Below, piece after piece: positions 39,101 to 46,419 of a DNA stretch of 64,000 bases (its first letter is position 1; every line of letters begins with the position of its first letter). The stretch covers positions 133,816-197,815 of the forward strand of contig JAGCNL010000053.1 in NCBI GenBank assembly GCA_017645945.1, in the 5' to 3' direction. A program made the position numbers and the translations under genes. The DNA is from Salinivirgaceae bacterium. GTDB taxonomy: Bacteria; Bacteroidota; Bacteroidia; Bacteroidales; SZUA-534. Below the pieces are notes generated by a model. It saw only the letters and a program-made list of their open reading frames with translations. It did no database searches and was not told the origin of the DNA.

Positions 39101-39537
39101 CAACCAAAACCGATACTCTTATCTATTACAAAGATGTAAAAATTGTGCACGACACGGTTAAAATCGAAATAGCCGTTCACGACACTGTATTAAACACCGT
39201 TCTTGACACCGTTTTCAATACCATTCACGATATTGTTGAAAACAAAATATTTATTCACGACACAATCTACATCACCAAAACCGACACTATTTATCTGCAA
39301 ACATCAGTTTCAGATTCAAAAGCCATCGGTTTGAGCATTTATCCGAATCCAACAGCATCGTTTGTAACGGTAACAGGCGAAGGGGTGTTTGGGTATGTGC
39401 TAACCAACGCTAACGGCAAAGTATTGCGTAAAGAGGAAGATGCCGCATCGTATATTGTTGATTTGTCGGAATATGCAGATGGTATTTATTTGCTGCACAC
39501 ATCAGATGGCATAACGCATAAGATTGTGAAGCAATGA
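36106..39537 (+). CDS. Large type IX-secreted InlB-type repeat surface protein
   Basis: A 1143-residue exported protein. Signal peptide MKKLFAFLFGVTLVGQAWAQ is followed by at least eight divergent InlB B-repeat units (PNTGYHFVRWSDGNTDNPRT and similar). These are interleaved with three cysteine-bearing segments (GSHCSVCGVTINQ, GSHCSVCNMVM). A region near 640-800 looks like a carbohydrate-binding jelly roll. Then comes a ~130-residue stalk built on DTV/HDT motifs (VKDTVIRDTIKV, VHDTVKIEIAVHDTV). The end (IYPNPTASFVTVTG ... GIYLLHTSDGITHKIVKQ) is a type A sorting domain of the type IX secretion system. It is probably a cell-surface adhesin or filament. Two ~530-bp DNA blocks from about 36900 are nearly identical, suggesting recent internal duplication. 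Confidence 0.9.
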   Translation: MKKLFAFLFGVTLVGQAWAQTTTILRQDDNQTAACYFSSNYFQFDFNNGASFEISYDGVIISSTECSPVEEYSATFGACVRNFVKNGATIEFDLLDGEYSTTQFAHYITRFPVAVSAFAENGIVSIEGSNAVGQTITLTVTPNDDYEFNCWSDGNTDNPRTINITSNMDLKAVCLTEGQTLVNLTVTAGENGTVSGGGVYGSGIAASLRATPNTGYHFVRWSDGNTDNPRTVAVSEDATFTAEFEEHTVVIDDAAEPPTTLPGYGYSEGSHCSVCGVTINQGNYTYWKQITTSAENGSVSGAGIYYYGQTVTLTATPNEGCSFNCWSDGNTENPRTVSIDWGSENSDYKAICLTEGQTIANLTVSAGNNGTATGGGAFISGTETTFTLQATPNTGYHFVRWSDGNTSNPRTVAVTENATFTAEFEEHTIVIDAAEPPTTLPGYGYTEGSHCSVCGVTINQQNYTSDWKQITTSAENGSVSGAGICHYGQTVTLTATPNEGCTFSCWSDGNTDNPRTVSIDWVDYKAICLTEGQTIANLTVSAGNNGTATGGGAFISGTETTFTLQAKPNTGYHFVRWSDGNTDNPRTLTVSTDKTLTAEFEAHNAVIDAAVPAGTRPGLTQGSHCSVCNMVMEPQEIIYIIGVYSFEIHGEDYHPEVNHGNDDRFIEPDSPVFAINTYETDVNGWDSQFFIVFANENDALRADNTISLKFEYKRTGRAALSLIQIHSTPHHDANTFFGVSAGTTEEWQTYEESFEINSSYYSDGYRTIAIDASTGENGTLLLRNIVVKVNGNEVFNTISPTEEFAIVAATNSDTYGSAEVIGKTTYNSEVSLKATPNTGYHFVSWNDGNTENPRTITVTGNAAYTANFEIDNYNVSATADATTGNAFCSASKADYGSNVTFYAIPKYGYFFKNWSNGSTAAMQNVTISGNTTLTAIFEQYPPVIVKDTVIRDTIKVEVEVPVPIEVVKDTVIHDTLKVDVLKTDTLYLQEKIIRDTVFATKTDTLIYYKDVKIVHDTVKIEIAVHDTVLNTVLDTVFNTIHDIVENKIFIHDTIYITKTDTIYLQTSVSDSKAIGLSIYPNPTASFVTVTGEGVFGYVLTNANGKVLRKEEDAASYIVDLSEYADGIYLLHTSDGITHKIVKQ

Positions 39538-39546
39538 TTATATCGG

Positions 39547-39607
39547 TAGGGACGCGATTCTTCGCGTCCGTGCAGAAATCTGTAGAGACGGTGCGTGCAC
39601 CGTCTCT
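39547..39607. repeat. GTAGGGACG/GTAGAGACG hairpin repeats
   Basis: Two hairpins: GGACGCG/CGCGTCC (39550-39569) preceded by GTA, and an 11-bp near-perfect palindrome at 39584-39607 (AGAGACGGTGC / GCACCGTCTCT). They belong to the same family as 6249-6328 and 7279-7352. The remaining spacer to 39748 is very AT-rich with no gene visible. Confidence 0.8.
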
Positions 39608-39748
39608 AGTGTTTTATGCCGCGCCCCATCGGGCGGAAATTGTAAGAAGATTTGGAAATAAAATCTTTATAAAATTTTATAAATCAATTTTTTATAAATT
39701 TTCAATATAATTTTCTAAAAATTTCTCGCGAAGCGACACCCTCAATCC

Positions 39749-41032
39749 TCACTCCTCCACTCCCATTGCCTTCAAAATGGCCTTGCGGCAGACGGGGCAG
39801 AAAGTTTTTGGCGTGTTTGAGCGCATAATGCAGTCCTGGAACGGGCTGTAGATGCCTTTGGTTTGGTAGCCGCCGCCCTCGAATACACCGATTTTTCCCA
39901 AATAATCTTTAGTTCGCGGCGTGGGCACTGGCGTTTGGGCATCGAGCATCGGTTTCCATTTCGAATCGAAATCAACAAGCGTGGTAAGGTTCGGCTCCCA
40001 AGGCTCGCGCTTGAGGCTGTACATCTCCTCGTTGGCTTCGTCGGCGTAGAAATATTCATCGGCCAAACCTGCAAAGGCATGTCCGAACTCGTGCACCAGC
40101 ACACGCAGCGACAAATCGTGGTCAGCCACGCACGACGAGTAGAAGTTGTAAAAACCGCCGCCGCCGTACTCTGCTGTATTGACAATGATGATGATGTGGT
40201 CGTACGGAACCACGGCGGCAATGTCGTGGATTGATTTCAGATCGAACGATGTCAGGTAGCGGTCCACATCGAAAGTGCTGAAAGTGAAGTTCATAGCCGT
40301 GTTGCGGAAGATGCCTTGGTTGGGAATGTCGGTACCACTCTCTGCCGACGGCGACTCAACGGCATAGACATTGAATCGGTCTTTATGGCTGCTATATGGC
40401 TCAACGCCAGACATATACTTCCAAAAACGGCTGACATCGGCGCGGAATTTGTCCATCTGCTCGGCAGTGTAGCCCTCTGCCAGAAAGGCGATGTCGATTT
40501 TGCCGTTCACATCATCACCACCGTGCACAACAGTGTATTTCAGCGGTTTAACGCTTTCGCGACGAATAAATTTGCTTTTCGGGTTGATGTAAAACTCAGC
40601 AACGGTTGAATGGCCGGGCGTGCTGTAATTGGTGCGCTCAAGGCGGAAAAGCACGGTGCGGCGCGGCATGGGCGTCAGGTTGACGTGGTAGAACGATGCT
40701 GTGGTGGTGAGCGCCGCGGGCGACTGCTGCCATTCGTTGAAAAGACCGCTGAAGCCGTTGCTGTAGATAAGCCGTCCTGACAAAGAGTCGATGAGCGAGA
40801 ACCGATAGTTTCCCAATTGCGCAGGTTGGCCGCTAATCGTCTTTGTACCAGCCCATTGCCCCTGCTCCATCAATCCTTTCAGAACAACGAATTCTGTATC
40901 GCGCCGCCCAACCATCTCATAATCGATGCGCAAGCAGGCATCGGTAAAAAACTGTTCATAATCAATGTTTTGAGCAAAAGCCACCTGAAAAGCTGACAGC
41001 AAAACCGCAAAAGTCCCGAAAAAGAATCTCAT
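39749..41032 (-). CDS. M64-family (IgA-peptidase-like) metallopeptidase
   Basis: A 427-residue exported zinc peptidase. Signal peptide MRFFFGTFAVLLSAFQVAFAQ precedes a beta-sandwich N-terminal domain (residues ~25-150) and the M64 catalytic domain. Zinc motif: VHEFGHAFAGLADEY. Other family features are DIAFLAEGYTAEQMDKF, NVYAVESPSAESGTDIP and the C-terminal CIMRSNTPKTFCPVCRKAI. The family includes an immunoglobulin A-cleaving protease, but most Bacteroidota members have no known substrate. The start at 41032 is chosen because it gives a clean signal peptide; a longer frame from 41083 is less likely. Confidence 0.92.
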   Translation of the reverse strand: MRFFFGTFAVLLSAFQVAFAQNIDYEQFFTDACLRIDYEMVGRRDTEFVVLKGLMEQGQWAGTKTISGQPAQLGNYRFSLIDSLSGRLIYSNGFSGLFNEWQQSPAALTTTASFYHVNLTPMPRRTVLFRLERTNYSTPGHSTVAEFYINPKSKFIRRESVKPLKYTVVHGGDDVNGKIDIAFLAEGYTAEQMDKFRADVSRFWKYMSGVEPYSSHKDRFNVYAVESPSAESGTDIPNQGIFRNTAMNFTFSTFDVDRYLTSFDLKSIHDIAAVVPYDHIIIIVNTAEYGGGGFYNFYSSCVADHDLSLRVLVHEFGHAFAGLADEYFYADEANEEMYSLKREPWEPNLTTLVDFDSKWKPMLDAQTPVPTPRTKDYLGKIGVFEGGGYQTKGIYSPFQDCIMRSNTPKTFCPVCRKAILKAMGVEE

Positions 41033-41140
41033 AGCCGTAATCTCAAAAAAAATGCAGAGCCACATCAACCCTGCACAAAACAATATGAAAACTTAAAAAC
41101 AAATAATTCTAAAAAGCAAAGCAACAAGCTGTTACGCTGC

Positions 41141-41524
41141 CTATTCCTCAACTATAAGATTGAACGGAAGATTAACCCTCTCCGAATAAATCTCGCCAGC
41201 CTCAAGCATCTCCTCATCGTCTTCCTTATAGTACCAGTTGATTATGCACTTGTTTCCGGCACGGCTGATAGCCTCAAATTTCTTCATCACATCCAGAAAA
41301 ACTTTCGAGCTCGATGTGTTGAAATAAATCATCATGAAACTAACCTCTGTAGTTGCGTTTGGTTGTGTGGCATATTCATCAATCCACTGTAAAACAGGCT
41401 TGTAGAATCCAAGCGGGTTTTCAGGCAACGATTTTCCTTTGAAAACAAACACATTGCTATCCTTATCGAGAACAATTTCGGGAGTTACCTCACTACTCTC
41501 AATAATTAAAGGAACAATTGACAT
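41141..41524 (-). CDS. SiaC-family (DUF1987) regulatory phosphoprotein
   Basis: A 127-residue cytosolic protein matching SiaC/DUF1987: TPEIVLDKDSNVFVFKGKSLPENPLGFYKPVLQWIDEY, then YFNTSSSKVFLDVMKKFE, then INWYYKEDDEEMLEAGE. In Pseudomonas the SiaC Thr/Ser region is phosphorylated by the SiaB kinase and the protein controls a diguanylate cyclase. The phosphorylatable NTSSSK segment is intact here. No kinase, phosphatase or GGDEF gene is adjacent, so its partners must lie elsewhere. A -7 element is at 41582-41589. Confidence 0.88.
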   Translation of the reverse strand: MSIVPLIIESSEVTPEIVLDKDSNVFVFKGKSLPENPLGFYKPVLQWIDEYATQPNATTEVSFMMIYFNTSSSKVFLDVMKKFEAISRAGNKCIINWYYKEDDEEMLEAGEIYSERVNLPFNLIVEE

Positions 41525-41581
41525 GATATATAAAAATTTATAAGTGTTCTGTATTTGCCTTTCGGCGACGTGTTACCGCGA

Positions 41582-41589
41582 CAAAGATA
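41582..41589 (-). promoter_or_regulatory. -7 element for the SiaC-like gene
   Basis: On the minus strand this reads TATCTTTG, a full match to TAnnTTTG, 57 bases before the start codon. The rest of the 226-base spacer to 41750 shows no gene. Confidence 0.45.
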
Positions 41590-41750
41590 AATAAAAGCAA
41601 TTAACCAATACTTTTTTTTGCTGAAAACGCTAAAAATATAGATGAAAAAAATATCGAGCCGTAATTCACTTAACGTGGCTTTTGGCTGACGCACCAACTT
41701 ACTTTCTAATGGCTCATTGATACGCTCATGTTTTCAAGGAAATTTATACA

Positions 41751-42233
41751 TTATTCTGGGTATATGACAAAGGTGTAAAACATAGTAACACTGTCATAAT
41801 CACAAAGTTCAAGAAGTTTATACCCTTCAGGCGTGATAAAGAATGTTCCTGCAATATTATGGTCATCATGTTCAACAATCAATCCACACAATCCAACAAT
41901 GTAGTTAACCTTAATGTATCTTTTGCGGTTAGCATCAAAATATCTTAAGTCAGAATACTCCTCGCCGGTATGGAAAAAATTTAATACGCTATCCTTTGAA
42001 AAAGAAAGAGTATCTTCCTTGTATATGATTTCTGTTACCGAGTGTTTATTGGCATAAGATTCATATTGTGTGTTATAAAACTTTAAAGTATCAATAAGAA
42101 TACCATCTTTAAACAATGTTGTTACGTTTGTAGCAAGGCATTCAAATTCATACCCATAGTCATTAATACCTCCGCAACTCTCTGCTAATAAAACAGCTGT
42201 AGATAATAAAAACGCAATATGATGTTTTTTCAT
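41751..42233 (-). CDS. Small hypothetical lipoprotein
   Basis: A 160-residue protein with a lipoprotein-type signal (MKKHHIAFLLSTAVLLAESCGG, Cys20) and a mixed alpha/beta body rich in Tyr and Asp. I do not recognise a family. The coding region is AT-rich compared with the neighbouring mtaB. It lies 14 bases downstream of the small frame at 42248-42436 and probably shares its promoter. Confidence 0.65.
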   Translation of the reverse strand: MKKHHIAFLLSTAVLLAESCGGINDYGYEFECLATNVTTLFKDGILIDTLKFYNTQYESYANKHSVTEIIYKEDTLSFSKDSVLNFFHTGEEYSDLRYFDANRKRYIKVNYIVGLCGLIVEHDDHNIAGTFFITPEGYKLLELCDYDSVTMFYTFVIYPE

Positions 42234-42247
42234 GGTTGCATTTTAGA

Positions 42248-42436
42248 CTATAAGTTTACTGGTATCAATATTTGGATGGAATTTCTTTTTACTGTTGGAA
42301 TAGGATTCCACTTCCTTGTTTCTTCACTACTACTTGAACTACCATTAGAACCTCCTCCACTATAGTCTACTTCTCTACCATCAGGATCCTTCATTCCCGA
42401 AGGTTTTTGATTAATTGTAACATTAGAAATTGGCAT
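42248..42436 (-). CDS. Small hypothetical protein
   Basis: A 62-codon frame with a Ser/Gly-rich middle (YSGGGSNGSSSSSEE) and the short stretch KDPDGREVDYS. It has no signal peptide and no recognised family. Support for being a real gene is its position: a good -7 element at 42472-42479 lies 36 bases upstream and the lipoprotein gene follows after 14 bases. The DPDGRE piece recalls the ends of RHS-type repeat proteins, so it could instead be a remnant. Confidence 0.4.
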   Translation of the reverse strand: MPISNVTINQKPSGMKDPDGREVDYSGGGSNGSSSSSEETRKWNPIPTVKRNSIQILIPVNL

Positions 42437-42471
42437 AATATATGTTAAAAAACTTTTTGAAATGGTTATTA

Positions 42472-42479
42472 CAAATATA
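42472..42479 (-). promoter_or_regulatory. -7 element for the small-protein/lipoprotein pair
   Basis: On the minus strand this reads TATATTTG, matching TAnnTTTG exactly, 36 bases before the small frame. Confidence 0.45.
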
Positions 42480-42550
42480 AGAAAAATAACATATTCTAGA
42501 TCCCATTATTATCATATTTGCAACCATCTTATCCCTTTTCAACTTATAAC

Positions 42551-42558
42551 TATATTTG
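42551..42558 (+). promoter_or_regulatory. -7 element for mtaB
   Basis: TATATTTG matches TAnnTTTG and lies 20 bases before the ATG at 42579. It supports that start over longer upstream frames. Confidence 0.5.
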
Positions 42559-42578
42559 CGGCTCGAAAAACAAACAAG

Positions 42579-43862
42579 ATGCCGAAAAAGGTTGCATACA
42601 TATCGTTAGGCTGCAAGTTGAATTTCTCCGAAACATCGTGGATTGTGCAGCAGTTCGAGAACGCTGGATATGAGCGTGCCGACAATGAAAGTCAGGCAGA
42701 TGTGACGGTTATCGACACTTGCACCGTGACCGAGCTGGCCAACAAGAAAAGCCGCCAGGCCATCCACAAGATTCTGAACCGCAACCCCGAAACCATACTG
42801 ATTGCTATCGGCTGCTACACACAGCTCAAACCCGATGAAGTGGCTGCTATTCAAGGTGTTGACTACATTTTCGGTTCCGACAACAAGATGGACCTGACGG
42901 ACACCATCGGCAACCTTCAAAAACAGCCAAAGCCTGTGATTTCCGTTTCCAACGAAAGCCGCATTTTCGAGCCGATTTATTCGTTTGGCGACCGCACACG
43001 CAGTTTCTTCAAGGTGCAGGACGGCTGCGACTATTTCTGCGCCTACTGCACCATTCCACACGCACGCGGACGCAGCCGCAGCAACACTGTGGCGCGCACC
43101 GTTGAAGTGGCTCGCGAAGCTGTGGCACGCGGAATCCGAGAAATTATTCTGACGGGTGTGAACATTGGCGATTTCGGCCGCGCCAACGGCGAAAATCTAT
43201 ACCAGCTTCTGCTTGAACTTGAGCGGATTGACGGCCTGAAACGGTTGCGCATATCGTCGATTGAGCCAAACCTGCTCACCGACCAGATAATTGAGCATGT
43301 GGTTGAATCAAAGGTTATTATGCCGCACTTTCACATTCCGTTGCAATGCGGCACCGACCGTCTGCTCACACTGATGCACCGCCGCTACACAACCGAATTT
43401 TATGCCAAGCGTATCGAGCTGATTAAAAGCCTGATACCCGATGCGTGCATTGCCGCCGACGTGATTGTGGGCGTGCCAACCGAATCGGAATCAGACTTTG
43501 ACGATGCCTGCCGTTTTGTGCGCTCGCTGCCACTGTCCTACCTGCACGTGTTCCCCTATTCCGAACGCGCCAACACCCTGGCTGTCAAGATGCAGATGGT
43601 GCCCAACGAGATTCGCAAGCACCGCAGTCAGCAAATGATTGCTATGGGCGCAGAGATGACAAAAGTGTTCATCGACAGCCAAATAGGCAAAATCCGCCCT
43701 GTTCTTTTCGAAGGCGAGCACGCCAGCGGCGAGATGTGCGGTTTCACCGACAATTATATAAAGGTGAAGGTGCAAACCAATCAAAACCTTGTGAATCAGA
43801 TTTGTAAAGTTGAGCTTTTGCAACCACTTGGCGGCGACGAAATGCGGGGAAGAATTATTTAG
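42579..43862 (+). CDS. mtaB: tRNA (t6A37) methylthiotransferase MtaB
   Basis: A 427-residue radical-SAM enzyme that converts t6A37 to ms2t6A in tRNAs reading ANN codons. It has the N-terminal UPF0004 domain with cluster cysteines (SLGCKLNFSET, VIDTCTVTELANKKSRQ, AIGCYTQ). The radical-SAM core carries C150-x3-C154-x2-C157 in GCDYFCAYCTIPHARGRSRS, and a C-terminal TRAM-like domain (PVLFEGEHASGEMCGFTDNYIKVKV). The GCKLN start motif distinguishes MtaB from MiaB. The ATG at 42579 follows a good promoter. Confidence 0.95.
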   Translation: MPKKVAYISLGCKLNFSETSWIVQQFENAGYERADNESQADVTVIDTCTVTELANKKSRQAIHKILNRNPETILIAIGCYTQLKPDEVAAIQGVDYIFGSDNKMDLTDTIGNLQKQPKPVISVSNESRIFEPIYSFGDRTRSFFKVQDGCDYFCAYCTIPHARGRSRSNTVARTVEVAREAVARGIREIILTGVNIGDFGRANGENLYQLLLELERIDGLKRLRISSIEPNLLTDQIIEHVVESKVIMPHFHIPLQCGTDRLLTLMHRRYTTEFYAKRIELIKSLIPDACIAADVIVGVPTESESDFDDACRFVRSLPLSYLHVFPYSERANTLAVKMQMVPNEIRKHRSQQMIAMGAEMTKVFIDSQIGKIRPVLFEGEHASGEMCGFTDNYIKVKVQTNQNLVNQICKVELLQPLGGDEMRGRII

Positions 43863-43922
43863 GATGTAGAATTTAGGATTTAATTACGAATTATGAACGT
43901 AAAGAATTAAAATGAAAAAGGA

Positions 43923-44059
43923 TGAGAGAGTTTAGAAAGTTGAGAAGGTTGAGACACTCAAATTCCTAAACAGCGAAGCGCTCAACCTTCTAAACTTTAA
44001 ACTTTTAACTTTTAACTCTTAACACTAAACTCTAAACCCTTACCTTTAAACTTTTACCA
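43923..44059 (+). repeat. Intergenic short-period tandem array, site C
   Basis: A purine-rich 9-nt array (GAGAGTTTA, GAAAGTTGA, GAAGGTTGA) is followed by one CTAAACAGCGAAGCG core (43966-43980). Nine pyrimidine-type heptamers follow (ACTTTAA, ACTTTTA, ACTCTTA, ACACTAA and so on), running up to the next start codon at 44062. AGAAGGTTGAG (43943-43953) pairs perfectly with CTCAACCTTCT (43981-43991), extendable to 16 of 17 bases. The stretch 43863-43922 before it is AT-rich with a few GGATTTA-like units. Confidence 0.85.
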
Positions 44060-44061
44060 AA

Positions 44062-44850
44062 ATGATTGATATAGAAAGAATTGAACAGCAGACAATCGGA
44101 CTTGTAAAGGAAGTGGGCCGTTTCATCCGTGAGCAGCGCGCGCAGTTCGATGCAAGCAAAATCGAGCACAAAGGTCTGCACGATTATGTGTCGTACGTTG
44201 ACAAAGGCTCTGAACGCCAACTGGTTGACGGATTGAGCAAGATTCTGCCTGGCTGCGGCTTCATTGTTGAAGAGAACACCGCTGGACACTCAACCGAAGA
44301 TAATATCTGGATTATCGACCCGCTCGACGGCACCACCAATTTTCTGCACAACGTCTATCCTTTTGCCATCAGCGTGGCGCTGCAGCACAAGGGCGAACTG
44401 GTGCTGGGGATTGTGTATGAGCTTGGCCGCGACGAGCTTTTCCACTCGGCAGGCAAAGGTGCTTTTTGCAATGGTCGGCCCATAAGCGCATCGGCAGCGC
44501 CCGATTTGGAGCAAAGTCTGATTGTAACTGGCTTCCCGATAAGCAAATACGGCCGTTTGGACGGACATGTTGCCACCGTGAAAGAGATTGTGCTGCACTC
44601 GCAAGGCATCCGCCGCACAGGTTCGGCTGCATCTGACCTTGCATACGTGGCCTGCGGTCGCTTCGACGGATATTTCGAGTATGGCCTGAACCCTTGGGAT
44701 GTGGCGGGCGGCGCATTCATCGCGCAACAGGCTGGCGCCATTGTCAGCGATTACCGCGGAGGCACCGACTATTTGTTTGGTGGTGAGATACTTGCGGCAA
44801 GCAAGAACGTTTATCCGCGATTGCTCGATATCTTAAAATCGAAGATGTGA
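44062..44850 (+). CDS. Inositol monophosphatase family protein
   Basis: A 262-residue magnesium-dependent phosphatase of the inositol monophosphatase/SuhB family. Metal-binding motifs are present: EEN in FIVEENTAGH, WIIDPLDGTTNFLHNVYPF and NPWDVAGGAFIAQQAGA. Possible substrates are inositol phosphates or the 3',5'-bisphosphate nucleotide pAp; the sequence does not decide. The upstream spacer is entirely array C, and the GWxTD-like gene follows after 46 bases. Confidence 0.93.
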   Translation: MIDIERIEQQTIGLVKEVGRFIREQRAQFDASKIEHKGLHDYVSYVDKGSERQLVDGLSKILPGCGFIVEENTAGHSTEDNIWIIDPLDGTTNFLHNVYPFAISVALQHKGELVLGIVYELGRDELFHSAGKGAFCNGRPISASAAPDLEQSLIVTGFPISKYGRLDGHVATVKEIVLHSQGIRRTGSAASDLAYVACGRFDGYFEYGLNPWDVAGGAFIAQQAGAIVSDYRGGTDYLFGGEILAASKNVYPRLLDILKSKM

Positions 44851-44896
44851 GAAATTCGCAGAAATCGCCTACATTTACACGCTAAAATAAACGGAA

Positions 44897-46312
44897 ATGA
44901 AACGGACATTGATTCTATTTTTCGCTTTGATGGGCAGCCTTCTTGCCTTCTGCCAAACGCAAACGCAGCCACAGCCACGTCTGCCTCAACAACTTAACGT
45001 CAATTTCGACTACTCGGTTTATATGCTGTCCGACAAGCGCCCGTATGTCGAAACTTATCTGTTAATCGACGGAGAATCAGTCAACTACACAGTGAAAGAC
45101 GTTAATCTGGAATCGAAAATCGATGTTACAATGATTTTCAAAAACGCCGACGACCTTGTGGAGTTCCGCCACTTCATTGTTGGCAATCCGCCCCTGCCCG
45201 ACACCACCGAGGTATTTCCCGACTTTACCGATGTGCAGCGAATCTTCATTCCTCAGGGAATCTATAATTTTGAACTGAAAATCAAAGATTTGAATGCGCC
45301 AGACGAGTTCAAGAAAACCATTACTCGGCACGAGATTATAGCCATCGACATTCCGCAGAAACAGGTGGCTTTGAGCGGTATTGAACTTCTTGAGAGTTTC
45401 ACGCCGAAACTTGAGCGCACCATCAATCTGAAAAATGGTTATGAGTGCATTCCGTATTGCCGCGATACCATTTCGCAAGACGCTGAATTTCTGCGCTTTT
45501 ATGTCGAACTTTACAACGTTGCAGCCGAACTTGAGGGCTTGGGCACTTGCAATGTCTACACCAGCATCCGCGATGCGCACTCATTACGCACCATGGCGGG
45601 CCATTCGTCGAGCACTTCAGTTAACGCATTGAATTACTATCAGTTCCTCAAAGAGATAAACATTAAAAAATTGCCTTCGGGGAAATATTTTCTGACTGTC
45701 GAGATTCAAGACAAGTACAATAAAACGGTGGGGAGAGCAACTAAATATTTTGAGTGCATTAAATCAACAGCCGTACTGAGCAAATACGCGCAAACAAACA
45801 AAACTCTGCGCAACGCATCGATGTATTCAAATGTTGATACACTAACTAACATTCTGAATGCCATGAAGATGCTGGCCGACAACACTGAGGTTGAAACACT
45901 TGACAAAGCCATTGCCGCATCTGACATAATTCTGATGCAGCAGACTCTGCACGACTTCTGGATACAACGCAACCAGTTCGACCCTGAAGGCGCCCTCTCC
46001 GACTTTGTGAATCGCGTCAACGCTGCCAACCGCCAGAATTGCAGCCCCGACCAAACTCTGCTGATGCTGCGCTACGGCTTTCCAAACACCATTGTCGACC
46101 GCACCGACGCGGCATCGCCATTTGTTGTTTGGCACTATTACAAAATCGGCAACCTGACCAACATCAAGTTTGTGTTCACTCCACAAAATGGCAATCTGAC
46201 ACTTTTGCATAGCAATATGCCATGCGAACGACAGGACGAAGGCTGGAAAACTGCATTGTTCGCAAACGGCGAGCCCGCGCAGAACGATACGGAAATATTT
46301 GAAGGACTGTAA
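44897..46312 (+). CDS. GWxTD-domain-like exported protein
   Basis: A 471-residue exported protein (signal peptide MKRTLILFFALMGSLLAFCQ). A beta-sandwich region (about 30-270) is followed by a helical C-terminal domain. The segment LHDFWIQRNQFDPEGALSDFVNRVNAAN, then LRYGFPNTIVDRTD and FVVWHYYKI, has the spacing of the GWxTD family found in Bacteroidota and Acidobacteriota. The namesake Gly-Trp-x-Thr-Asp is not exact. Function is unknown. A TACATTTA -7-like element lies at 44870-44877, 19 bases before the start. Confidence 0.7.
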   Translation: MKRTLILFFALMGSLLAFCQTQTQPQPRLPQQLNVNFDYSVYMLSDKRPYVETYLLIDGESVNYTVKDVNLESKIDVTMIFKNADDLVEFRHFIVGNPPLPDTTEVFPDFTDVQRIFIPQGIYNFELKIKDLNAPDEFKKTITRHEIIAIDIPQKQVALSGIELLESFTPKLERTINLKNGYECIPYCRDTISQDAEFLRFYVELYNVAAELEGLGTCNVYTSIRDAHSLRTMAGHSSSTSVNALNYYQFLKEINIKKLPSGKYFLTVEIQDKYNKTVGRATKYFECIKSTAVLSKYAQTNKTLRNASMYSNVDTLTNILNAMKMLADNTEVETLDKAIAASDIILMQQTLHDFWIQRNQFDPEGALSDFVNRVNAANRQNCSPDQTLLMLRYGFPNTIVDRTDAASPFVVWHYYKIGNLTNIKFVFTPQNGNLTLLHSNMPCERQDEGWKTALFANGEPAQNDTEIFEGL

Positions 46313-46344
46313 TTTAGTTAGGATTGGGGATTTTTGAATTATGA

Positions 46345-46405
46345 ATTACGACTTACACATTGCGGATTGTCTGGTGTCTGACGTCCGTAGTCTGTAGTCA
46401 ATAAA
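46345..46405 (+). repeat. Degenerate 7-nt-period spacer, site D
   Basis: The 107-base spacer after the GWxTD-like gene shows 7-nt phasing of variable units: ATTATGA, ATTACGA, then TCTGGTG, TCTGACG, TCCGTAG, TCTGTAG. No complementary left array is seen here. It is a weaker relative of sites A-C. Confidence 0.5.
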
Positions 46406-46419
46406 ATTCACTGAATAAA

